Assembly: GCA_015654675.1 (NCBI GenBank)
Contig: JAATGM010000019.1
Location: 1 to 64,000 of the forward strand
Length of the DNA: 64,000 bases
DNA from: Planctomycetota bacterium
GTDB lineage: Bacteria > Planctomycetota > Phycisphaerae > UBA1845 > UTPLA1
Direction of reading: 5' to 3'
Shown: positions 35,586-44,400 of the stretch, in pieces
How the letters are laid out: each line of letters begins with the position of its first letter
How positions within the stretch are numbered: position 1 is the first letter of the stretch
Program-made: the position numbers and the translations under genes
The notes under the pieces: generated by a model
The model's database searches: none
What the model was told of the DNA's origin: nothing
What the model saw: only the letters and a program-made list of their open reading frames with translations

Positions 35586-36032
35586 CTCGCAATAGGCGAT
35601 TCAAGAGCCAGCGCATTCCACTTCGGTCGTAAATTCCGGAGCATAGCGATTCGGACTGGCAACGATGTCGTGCCACCGGAGCCTAGTTCTCTTACGCGCG
35701 GTCATGGATTCTGAAGTCGCACCTATTCCGTCGATCGCCGACGCCCGACATCATGTTGTGGTGGGACTTGAATCGAAGGTCGGGGGCGACGTCATGCGTC
35801 TCAGTGCGACGAATAGTGTCGGAGGTGTGGAGGACTGATGAGTGGGGCAGCTATGGGCGTTCCAGTACGCGGCAAACGGGCGAAGTCGCGAGCGGATCGT
35901 TCAGCGTGCGTCAAATAGTCACGCGGCGCAGACTAAATGCAGCGCAATCCAACGCGGATAATTGAGGCCGAATGGGCTGGAAGTTTGAGAAGTGTGCCGG
36001 AGTGGATTGCTGAATTGACCGGATGAGGGGTA
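35586..36032. other. Intergenic region after the S8 protease
   Basis: About 450 bases without a convincing gene. Short frames here lack ribosome sites and protein-like composition. No plus-strand terminator for the protease was recognised; the only strong hairpin lies at 36033-36070 and is oriented for the minus strand. Confidence 0.6.
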
Positions 36033-36070
36033 CAAAAAGAGAGGGTCGCGACCTCTCGGTCGCGACCCTC
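36033..36070 (-). terminator. Intrinsic terminator of the 36.1-37.0 kb PEP-CTERM gene
   Basis: GAGGGTCGCGACC, loop GAGA, GGTCGCGACCCTC is a perfect 13-bp stem on the minus strand followed by TCTTTTTG. It starts 26 bases after the stop. Confidence 0.92.
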
Positions 36071-36096
36071 GATCGTAAGCACAATGAACGCCGGAC

Positions 36097-36972
36097 TTAG
36101 CGTCGGCGGCGGATCAAGGCGATGGCGCCCAGACCCAGGAGACCCATCGTCATGGGCTCGGGGACGGCCGGAGAAACGAACTCCCAGCCGAAGTTGACCG
36201 GCGGCGCGCCGCCAGCGGGATAACCGAAGTCATCGACAAAGCCCTGAACCTGCGGCGTACCGACGTTGTTCGGGAAGCCGTTGTTCGCGCTGAGGCCGAA
36301 CCAGTACTCATTCGGATTGCTGTAGCCGACATCCGGGACGTCAGCAAAGAAGGCCTGGCCCAAGTTTGACAACTGAGCCAAGCTGGCGCCGGTCCCACCG
36401 GCGTTGTTGTCGTACTGGACGCCCGCCCAGAACTTCAAGCTGCCCGGGACCTTGAAGCCGGTCGCGGTCGGTGCGAACGTCGTAAAGAAGCACGAGACCG
36501 AACCAGCGTTGAACGTAATCGGATTAAACGTAAAACCCTGCTGGGTCGCCGGCGTTCCGCTGGCGTAATACGTGGAGGGGCTATTGGCGCCGTCCGGCTG
36601 GCCATCGTCCGCCCAGAAGCGAAGTCGAGCGCGAGCCGAGACCGTTGATGTGTTGAAGTTTGCAACACAGAACGTGAGCTGGCTGATGTCGCCACCCGGC
36701 AGGGTGCCCGGGGCGAACGTTATGTCGTCCATGAGGATCGGGGTGATGCCGTTACCAGACTCAATGCCGGCAGTGGTGGCAATTCCCTGGCCGCCTGACA
36801 GCGTGGTTACGTTTGAGTAGCTCGCGCCCGGGGTGACACCGCGGACAGACGGCGTACCGCCGTTGAGCGGCGCTGACCAGAGCAGCTGCGCTCCCATTTC
36901 GCCGTTCATCTGGGCGAGGGCCGGCGCCGTAAACAGCGCGAGGGCCGCAACAGTGGACAGGATTCGCTTCAT
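36097..36972 (-). CDS. Secreted PEP-CTERM protein
   Basis: 291 residues. Signal peptide MKRILSTVAALALFTAPALA, probably cut after ALA or LAQ. The body is Gly/Asn/Ser-rich and beta-like, with DDITFAPGTLPGGDISQLTF and an invariant-looking NFGWEFVSPAV before the tail, as in other jelly-roll-type PEP-CTERM proteins. The tail is VPEPMTMGLLGLGAIALIRRRR. Function is unknown; a surface or matrix protein sorted by exosortase is likely. AAGGAGGAAACAG precedes the ATG at 36972. A strong promoter-like pair lies 72 bases upstream, and it has its own terminator. Confidence 0.92.
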   Translation of the reverse strand: MKRILSTVAALALFTAPALAQMNGEMGAQLLWSAPLNGGTPSVRGVTPGASYSNVTTLSGGQGIATTAGIESGNGITPILMDDITFAPGTLPGGDISQLTFCVANFNTSTVSARARLRFWADDGQPDGANSPSTYYASGTPATQQGFTFNPITFNAGSVSCFFTTFAPTATGFKVPGSLKFWAGVQYDNNAGGTGASLAQLSNLGQAFFADVPDVGYSNPNEYWFGLSANNGFPNNVGTPQVQGFVDDFGYPAGGAPPVNFGWEFVSPAVPEPMTMGLLGLGAIALIRRRR

Positions 36973-37043
36973 TCTGTTTCCTCCTTTTAACCTTTTCCAA
37001 AAAACCGATGACCGGTGCTTACTTTCCCACACTCGGACAGATG

Positions 37044-37072
37044 ATTTAACCACAAAAAGCACTGAAAGTCAA
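37044..37072 (-). promoter_or_regulatory. Sigma-70 promoter of the PEP-CTERM gene
   Basis: Minus strand: TTGACT, a 17-base spacer, then TTAAAT. This is the best sigma-70-like pair seen in the window. Transcription would start near 37037, giving a leader of about 65 bases before the ATG at 36972. Confidence 0.6.
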
Positions 37073-37267
37073 TAGATGATGCGATCCAGGGAGCGCTGTG
37101 ATTCGTCTGGCGCCTCGATATGATTGCTGAGATGCGTCGAACATAAAGTCTTATAAGACATCGATTTGCTAATTGGCCCGATATTCCACAAAAATTCACA
37201 GCCAGCGTACGGAAGGCAATACTCTGAATTTTGGATGCGAAACGGCGGAAAACGAGACGCAGGTCGC

Positions 37268-37900
37268 CTATGTGAACTTCAAAGCCCGTTCAGACGGCCG
37301 TCTTCGGAGTACCAATCCGGACATGAAGGCCAGCAAGAATCCCGTCGTTGGCTCCGGGGCGACCAGGAAGCCAAGTGCAAATGGCTGCGAGGCTAGCTCA
37401 AGCCCGGACGGGTCAGTCAGCTGAAACCAGACGGTAAAGCTATCTCCAGCATGCACCTGCGATCCGTCCGCCCGGTAGAACACATCTTCGTGTCCCAGCC
37501 CGCCCGCGAAGGGGAATAAGAACGATTCGCCGTCCGTACCGAGGATCGGGGTGCCCGTGAAGGGATCGAGCATATCGAACGCCGTGGTCGAAGCCCCCAA
37601 CCGATTGAGCGTCAATTCGTGACCGGCCAGCAATGGGGCAGGGATTCCTTCCTTTGCCGACCAGCCCGGGAACTCGGAAACGAAGTAGCCGTCGTTCAGG
37701 CCGTCGCCCGGAAACAGCAGGATCTGCTCGCCGGAAAGGAAGTGATGTCCGTCCGGGTCCGAGATGACCAGCTGATGCTGGGCCGAGCCATCCTGACCGA
37801 GCAGGAAATCAATATCCTCCTCGCCGGCCAGGGCGGGCTGGGTCAATGCGGGCGCGCTCACAGTTATTAGCAGGACGATGAATTCGATTCTTCGCTTCAT
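37268..37900 (-). CDS. Secreted protein with PEP-CTERM-like tail
   Basis: 210 residues with a signal peptide (IEFIVLLITVSAPALTQPAL). The mature part is acidic and beta-rich (DIDFLLGQDGSAQHQLVISD, GLGHEDVFYRADGSQ). The tail APEPTTGFLLAFMSGLVLRRR fits the PEP-CTERM pattern, but nine residues (PSERALKFT) follow the Arg cluster, which is unusual. GGAGG is eight bases before the ATG at 37900. It follows the dockerin gene by 70 bases on the same strand. Confidence 0.82.
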   Translation of the reverse strand: MKRRIEFIVLLITVSAPALTQPALAGEEDIDFLLGQDGSAQHQLVISDPDGHHFLSGEQILLFPGDGLNDGYFVSEFPGWSAKEGIPAPLLAGHELTLNRLGASTTAFDMLDPFTGTPILGTDGESFLFPFAGGLGHEDVFYRADGSQVHAGDSFTVWFQLTDPSGLELASQPFALGFLVAPEPTTGFLLAFMSGLVLRRRPSERALKFT

Positions 37901-37970
37901 TTGAATTGCCTCCGATGGTGTCACGGGCCGTTCGGACCACGCCGACACACGCATGAAAAAATTCTGGTCA

Positions 37971-39719
37971 CTAGGGCAGAAGACTCACGAACGTCGAGAT
38001 GTCGCGGCCATTCGCGCTGCCATCGCCATTCAGGTCGCTGCGTTGCACGTACTGAGGATTTGCTTCGAGCCCCAATAATACGCGCGCCAGCAACACGCCG
38101 TCCGCCCCGTTTACAACGCCATTTCCGTCGATGTCTCCGGGAAGCGCCGCTGCGGGCAAGACTACCAACGACAAATTTCCACTTGCATTCTCGATTGGAT
38201 AACTCGCGTCAAAATCGTTGATACTGTCGCTCACTCCGATCGCGATCGCATAGGGTGATCCGCTCGCGGTGCCTGCACTCGGCGTCCCAGAAATCACTCC
38301 CGTGTTTGCGTCTAATGAGAGCCCGGAGGGCAGGCCCGTCGCCGACCAATTTTTGAACGGCGGCGTACCCTCTGCAGACAGCGCCGCAGAGTAGGGCTGA
38401 CCTTCGTGGGCTGCCGGAAGCATTGTGGAGGTGATTGCGAGCGGGGCCTTTTTAAACGCGAGAATGGCGAAGACACCAATGCGATTTGAGCCGGTGTAAT
38501 CGCCAAACGCGATCGATTTCAAAGTCCGTGTCGAGTCGGCTGGTGTCCCGGCCCGGAAGAAAAACATCGTCGCCCCGGCGGCGCCGTCGATGGCGACTCC
38601 CGTACTTCGAACGAATCCCACCGACCGATCTGCGTTGGCTCCCACCGTGGTCCATGGCCGCGGCGTCGCGGATTGCTGCCAGTCGTCGATCGGTCGATAC
38701 GGGAGCCAGTCCGACGTTCCCTGACGAATCGCAACGACTCTTGTGCTGTTGTCGGTGTATGTCAGTGTCACGTTCAAAGTGTCGCTGGACGTGAATGCGC
38801 CGGCCCCCGCAACGAGGAACTCGAGCGAGAGAAACTGATCCGCCTGTCCGGTCGCCATGAGATCCAGAATCGCGCTGGTTGAAAGCGAGCCGTTGTCCAG
38901 CAACACATTCAACGCCGATCCCGTGAGCCCAGCTCCACCCGGTCCGCCAAGCTGGAAGCCGTCCAACTGACCGTTCGCCGGCAGTCCAGCAGTGGTCCCG
39001 TAATTTCCGTTCAAGACCCAGCTTTTGCCGCCGGCGTCAAACGGCATGGGAGTGTCCGTGCCGTCACTGTCCACCACGTCCGCGTTGAAGATGCTGCTCA
39101 TGTTGAGCGGAACAACCGTTGCGCGGCCTGGGACCGTCGTGAAGTAGTATGTGTAATTGTCCGACGGCAGCCACTGATCAGACGTGATCTGCATGTCCCA
39201 GCGCGTTAGACCTGGCCGACGCGCCAGCCAGAGCGGGTGAACATGCCCGCCATTCGCCGATGTGCCGAAGGCGTATTCGTCATTGTCCTCCACCATGCGC
39301 GGCAAACCGCTCGGGGCGTAGACCGCGAACTCGGCTGGGCGGCTATACGACAGACGCTTGAATCGCACGCTGAAGTCCGCCGGCGGCCCCGGAAGCTGGC
39401 TGATATCGAGGTTGTATGGTGACGCAGCGTAATCAAGCCCCAGATCGCTGAACCCGCTCGTGCTGAACGAGTAGCCGCCGAAGCGCGGTTGTGCGTACGA
39501 GCTCGCCAGGTTGATTCGAACGATCGGAATGATCGTCCCGGGCGACACGGAGGGGCCGTGTCCGGAGGCCCCGATCAGCGAACCATCAGTAAACAGCTTC
39601 AGCGGAGTTCCGGCCGGCGGATTCACGCCGACGACGATGTGATCCGGAGATTGCGCCGCCAGGCGCCCTGCCGCGACTAACACAATTCCAGCAACGAAAC
39701 TTAGTCGATTTTGAATCAT
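37971..39719 (-). CDS. Secreted protein with putative Ig-like and dockerin domains
   Basis: 582 residues with a signal peptide (LSFVAGIVLVAAGRLAAQSP). The first 400 residues form an unrecognised beta-rich region. About residues 430-500 look like a putative-Ig repeat: LPAAHEGQPYSAALSAEGTP then ATGLPSGLSLDANTGVISGT. It ends with a dockerin pair, GDIDGNGVVNGADGVLLARV and SDLNGDGSANGRDISTFVSL. The start overlaps the stop of the upstream pseudopilin gene by four bases (ATGA), so the two are made together. Confidence 0.88.
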   Translation of the reverse strand: MIQNRLSFVAGIVLVAAGRLAAQSPDHIVVGVNPPAGTPLKLFTDGSLIGASGHGPSVSPGTIIPIVRINLASSYAQPRFGGYSFSTSGFSDLGLDYAASPYNLDISQLPGPPADFSVRFKRLSYSRPAEFAVYAPSGLPRMVEDNDEYAFGTSANGGHVHPLWLARRPGLTRWDMQITSDQWLPSDNYTYYFTTVPGRATVVPLNMSSIFNADVVDSDGTDTPMPFDAGGKSWVLNGNYGTTAGLPANGQLDGFQLGGPGGAGLTGSALNVLLDNGSLSTSAILDLMATGQADQFLSLEFLVAGAGAFTSSDTLNVTLTYTDNSTRVVAIRQGTSDWLPYRPIDDWQQSATPRPWTTVGANADRSVGFVRSTGVAIDGAAGATMFFFRAGTPADSTRTLKSIAFGDYTGSNRIGVFAILAFKKAPLAITSTMLPAAHEGQPYSAALSAEGTPPFKNWSATGLPSGLSLDANTGVISGTPSAGTASGSPYAIAIGVSDSINDFDASYPIENASGNLSLVVLPAAALPGDIDGNGVVNGADGVLLARVLLGLEANPQYVQRSDLNGDGSANGRDISTFVSLLP

Positions 39720-40489
39720 GGGTTACTCCCATCGTCCGGCGTGTACCAGCCCTGCGGCGAGTGCGGAAATCCCGGATCGAACCGGTCGATCTCCAACGCC
39801 TGGCTGCCCGGATTGACGTAAAACAATTGATCAAAGCCGAAGTGGTCGGCATGCCCATCGGCGAACAAATAGTTCTCTTTCCCCTGATGTCGCTTCAAAG
39901 CCAGGTCGTATTTCGGATCAGCCCCACCGTAGCCGGTGAGCGGATTGGTGCCCCACTTGTCGGCGTGAAAGTGATCCGGATAGATCGGCGCGCCGTTCTG
40001 CCCGGTCTCGGCCAGCTCGGCGACATAGACCAGATCACTCGCCCCGCGCAGGTGCGTCTGAACTTCGTACCCGTAGGGTGGAATCCCCGACGGATTCCCG
40101 GGGAACCAATCCTCGTCATTCGGACCCATAAAGACGTTGATGCCGTAACTCGTCACGCGCCGCAGGGCCGGATTCGGATCCTCAAAGTTCGTCGCCTGAT
40201 CCGACGGGCAGCGATATTGCAGCTTCATCTGCGTGTGTGGCGCCAGCGTGTCGAGCCAGGCCGTGCCCGGCTGATAGCCACCGTGGGCTTGCGACAGGGG
40301 AAAAACGTCGTCGTTCGTGTTGAAGTAGCATTGCAGCGCAGCCCCGACGTCATGCAGTGCTGCCAGGCATTTTGTGCTACGCGCGGTGTTACGGGCGCTG
40401 GACAGAGCCGGCAGCAGGATGCCAATCAGGGTCGCAATGATTGCGACGACCACGAGCAATTCGATCAGGGTAAATCCACGCCGTGACAT
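39716..40489 (-). CDS. Pseudopilin-like protein with H-X9-DG C-terminal motif
   Basis: 257 residues starting MSRRGFTLIELLVVVAIIAT: a short basic leader, the prepilin peptidase site G/FTLIE, and one hydrophobic helix. KRHQGKENYLFADGHADHF holds the H-X9-DG motif (His, nine residues, Asp-Gly) of planctomycete/verrucomicrobial DUF1559-like pseudopilins. After the helix, SARNTARSTKCLAALHDVG is the usual conserved stretch. It is presumably processed by a prepilin peptidase and assembled by a type II secretion or type IV pilus-like machine, not encoded here. It is coupled by a four-base overlap to the dockerin protein. Confidence 0.93.
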   Translation of the reverse strand: MSRRGFTLIELLVVVAIIATLIGILLPALSSARNTARSTKCLAALHDVGAALQCYFNTNDDVFPLSQAHGGYQPGTAWLDTLAPHTQMKLQYRCPSDQATNFEDPNPALRRVTSYGINVFMGPNDEDWFPGNPSGIPPYGYEVQTHLRGASDLVYVAELAETGQNGAPIYPDHFHADKWGTNPLTGYGGADPKYDLALKRHQGKENYLFADGHADHFGFDQLFYVNPGSQALEIDRFDPGFPHSPQGWYTPDDGSNP

Positions 40490-40660
40490 GGGCGGACTCC
40501 TTTCGATTGGTCGAGAATTCGAATGACAGCTCGGACAACGCCGACAATGGAATTGTGATTGGCGTTGATCGGGGCGGGTCAGAATCGCGCGAAGGCGCGC
40601 AATGCGCCGGATGCGATTAGACCGTGGCCGATCTCTCGTCCGAGATACGGAAAGACTTGT

Positions 40661-40951
40661 TTAGAGAGTGGGTGGGGCGCGTGGCGAGGCGGGCGCTTGC
40701 CGCGGCAAGACCGGCGCGACGCGATCGGATTCTGGGATGATTTGGACGACCTTGTCGGTCGAAAGCGTAAGTGCCGGAGGAGCGTCGGTGTGGACGGTCC
40801 GGCCGATCTTGATGAGATAGCAGGTGCCGCAATCCTGAGCGGCCGGCGACGCGGCCGAGCAATCGTGATGGTGAAACGCGAGAACGGCGCCCGAGGCAAC
40901 CCAGCCGACAAGGGCGATGAGAATCAGAGATGTCAGCTTGCGATGTGACAT
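40661..40951 (-). CDS. Small exported His/Cys-rich protein
   Basis: 96 residues from the ATG at 40951 (an ATG seven codons earlier is also in frame). A signal sequence, LTSLILIALVGWVASGAVLA, is followed by FHHHDCSAASPAAQDCGTCY, a cluster of three His and three Cys that could bind a metal, and then a Pro-rich tail. No strong ribosome site. Similar short proteins (DUF2946-like) are linked to copper, but the match is only to the general layout. It lies 171 bases upstream of the pseudopilin gene on the same strand. Confidence 0.5.
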   Translation of the reverse strand: MSHRKLTSLILIALVGWVASGAVLAFHHHDCSAASPAAQDCGTCYLIKIGRTVHTDAPPALTLSTDKVVQIIPESDRVAPVLPRQAPASPRAPPTL

Positions 40952-41411
40952 AACGCTTATTGAATGACCCATTATAAACGCAATTTCATTCGCGTCAATG
41001 GTGATCGGACGAAGCGGCGTACTGTCGTCACCGAACTCGCTATTAGTCCCGGGTCGTCTGAGCTGGTGGCGTGGCGTGGCGTGGCGATGGGATTGCTTCC
41101 CACTAACGACTAAGGATGGCTTGCAAGTCTCTGGGGCTGCGCTAGTTGGGGGGCACGTGGGATTTGTGGGATGATATTGGATGTCGGAAATCGGAAATGT
41201 GTTTCTCGTGCAGCTGTCGCGGTACGGATCAAGTGAGTCCAGGATTCGCCATTATGTGTTAGGAAAGTGTTTTGATCATGTCAAGGATGGGGCGGGGAAT
41301 CTTCAGGGCGAGTTTTATGGCTTGAGATACTGGGTGCCGGGTTCGAGCCCGGCCTGGCCTCCCCCCGGGCTCGCCGCCGGGGGGAGGTTGGGCCAGATTG
41401 CGAGGCCCTGA
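40952..41411. other. Intergenic region with stem-loop and short tandem repeat
   Basis: 460 bases with no convincing gene. It contains four copies of GTGGC in tandem at 41066-41085. A GC-rich stem-loop at 41351-41394 pairs CCTCCCCCC with GGGGGGAGG, with further pairing outside. The hairpin lies just past the stop of the 1328-residue gene and may protect or end its mRNA, although there is no T-run. Confidence 0.55.
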
Positions 41412-44400
41412 TTACGGGCCGGTTAGCAGGGCGTTGACCATGTTCTGGATGTCCTTGCCGTTGAGCACGCCGTCGCAGTTGGTGTCGGCGAGCACGACGT
41501 CGTAGACCTTTACGGGGGTTCCGCGCAGGGCATTGACGAACAACGGGACATCGGCGGCGGTGGTCGCGCCGTCTTCGTTCATGTCGGCCACCACGCCAAC
41601 GGCGCAGTTAGACGTCTTGACGGAGATGGCTTCGACCGGATCGGGGACGCCATCGCCATCGGTATCGGCCTCGAGCTTGATCTCGATGGGCTGGAACTGC
41701 TCGTTCTCCAGGACCGTGACGGAGATCGGGAGCTGTGTTGTTCCACCCGGAGCCAACGAGAGCGTTCCGATGACCGGCTCGCCCGGCGGCAGCCCGTTCA
41801 AACTGATGGCCTGGATGTCGGGGGCGTTATCCGAATTGGGGTAACGCGCCGTCCAGCGGTAATCGACCGTGCCGGATGCCGAGGTCGATTCGTTTGTGAC
41901 GCCGAGCGAGAAGTCGCGAGTTGTTCCTGCGATGACAACCGGGACGTTGCAAGGCGGATTGCAGATGATGCACAGATCGCGTGTGCGGCTGACCGTGTTG
42001 GAACACGTGAACTGCCGGCCCGTCGTGGTATTGGTGACGGCGAGCTGGTAGCAGCCGGTGACGATCGGCGGCGGAATCGGCATGCCGGTCGGCAGGGTCA
42101 GGTTGACGCAGATGGTGCGGCACTGTCCCGGTACGACTGGCCCGGTGGAACCGCTCGACGGACTGAAGATCATCGGGCCCGTTGCCGCGCAGCCGGCGCC
42201 GCCGGTCGGTCCGGAGAGCGACCAGTTGAAGTTAGCATCCTGATCGCAGTAATTGCAGATCTCGATGCAGACCTTCTTGGAGTTCTCGTTGCGGCAGAAG
42301 ACGATGGCCGGCGTGTAGCAGGTGTCACAGCACTTGCCGAACGTGCGGGCCTTGTACAGGTCGATGATTTCCTGGTTGGTGAGTGCACGCTTGAAGAACT
42401 CCCATTCGTCGAGCATGCCGTTGAAGACGGCCGGGTTTCCGCCCGAGAAGACGTATTCTTTGCCAAAGAGCAGAGGCACGGTGTTGTTGACGCTTCCGAG
42501 GACGTTCGAGTTGGTGAACGACTGGAAGACACCGTCGACATAGAGGCGAATCTGGTTGGGGTTGCCGCGCTTCACGACGGCGGCGACGTGGTGGCACTGG
42601 CCATCCTGAACGTTGAAGCCGCTAGTCAGGAAGTTGGCGAAGGGCGGACTTCCGATCTGGAAGCCGATGTTGCCGCCGGACCAGAGGAAGAAGGCATATC
42701 CGACGACGTTGGGGAAGGCGCCGCCGCGCTTGTCGACCATGGGCTGGTAGCCCTGAACGTTGGTCTTGACCCAGCCCTCGAGGGTGAAGTCACCGGTACC
42801 GAAATTGATGTCGGCGGAGCTTGCACCTGTGTTCGGCACGCTGACGAAGCCGTTCGTGCCGTTGAAGACTAGGCCTTGCCCGACGCAAGAATTGGCCGGG
42901 GTTGCGACGGTGACGCCGCCGGAGGGCGTTCCGTGATTCAGGAAGTTGACGCGATCCTTGACCGGAGCGACGCCGTTCATCGGCCACCAGTCAACCATGT
43001 TCTGCGGGGGCTTCTTGCACTCGCAGACGCAGTGATAAAGGATGCCGCTGGGGGTTCCATCCGGATTCGGCGCCTCGGGAACGGCGACGACGTTGCAGAG
43101 ACCGCCGTTCGGGGTCGGGCAGGTGCCTTCGCAGACAACGTGGCCCTGGATGACGCGCGGATGGCAGGGCTGCGGGTCGCAACTGCACTGAGTGATGGTG
43201 AAATTACCTGAGCCGGCGGGGAATTCGCGAATCTCGACCGGCGTGCAGGGCGTACCGTTCGGGCACGGACCAGCGCAGGCGGATGCAGTCGTGCCGGGGT
43301 TGGTGGGGTCCGGCGCGTTGACGACCTGGCAGGTGGGCGGGTCCTGCGTGCAGCCGCAGGTGAACACCACTGTTCCATCGGCGTTGCTCTGGCTATTCGG
43401 AGCACACGTTCCACCGGGAGGAACCGGGCATGGATCGATGCAGCTTGGGGGAATATCCGGGCCGTTGTACTGGATTCGGCAATGGCCGTCGGGGAGACAA
43501 TCGCATGCGGCGATTTCGTATTGGCCGGCGGAATTGCGGATGACCTTGGTCGGTCCACAGATGCTGCCCGGCGTCGGGCACTGAGTGCATTGGCGCGTGA
43601 GCGGGTCGTATGCGCAAACGGGCGGATTGGCTTCGGGGCAGGAGATTTCGACATCGCCCTGCTGGAACTTGTCCACCGAGCCGGTGATCTGGTTGGAGTC
43701 GATCATCAAGCCGTTGGTGTAGGGATTGGTGCCGGCATAGGTCATTCCACCGAGGCCGTAGATGAATGGATCGGCGGCGGGCGGATTACCGAACTTGATG
43801 GCATCGCCCGTGGCCCAGACGTTGACATTGATACCGGCGCCGCTCGCGTAGTCGTAGTCGCAGCCGCCAGCAGACGAATCGGGGATTGAGGGATTGCCAA
43901 CGGTGAAGTTTGAGCCGGAGGGCGTCCAGGTATTGTTGACCTTGCAGAACTCGAGCAGGCGACTCTGGTGCGCGTAGGAGGTGGTGTCGTCGAGCATGGT
44001 TCGCTCGGCAAGGAGCATGCAGCATGTGTTCGGCCGGAAGCTGATGTCGGAGACCGGATTCGAGAATCCGTTCGCTCCGTACGGCGGCATGGAGAGTTCG
44101 AGCTGCTCGGTGCCTGCCCAGAATTCGCCATTGGGGAAGAGATTGACGGACCAAATCTCATTCGCCACCGCGCCGGACGGGCGGCCCGTGTCTTCACGCC
44201 AGACGCTGTAATACAAGCGTCCGCGACCAACTCGGACGGCCCAGACGCGCTGACCGCGGCCGGTGCCCGCGTGCGGGGTGAGCGGGGAGAAACCGTTGGG
44301 GTCGGGCGGCGGTGATCCGCCGAGCATGGTGCCGGTGGAGTGTCGCCAGGTGGATTGGACGACACCAGCGGTGTTCAGGCGGTAGATGCGGCCATCTTCG

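Noticed and set aside
35753-35965. 70-codon frame in the gap after the S8 protease
   Set aside because: No ribosome site, no signal or domain, and unnatural composition.
41336-41353. gccgggttcgagcccggc, resembling a tRNA T-arm
   Set aside because: Loop size does not fit a 5-bp stem with seven-base loop, and no other tRNA parts are nearby.
41181-41411. 76-codon plus-strand frame downstream of the giant gene
   Set aside because: Runs through the GC-rich hairpin, no ribosome site, no recognisable motif.
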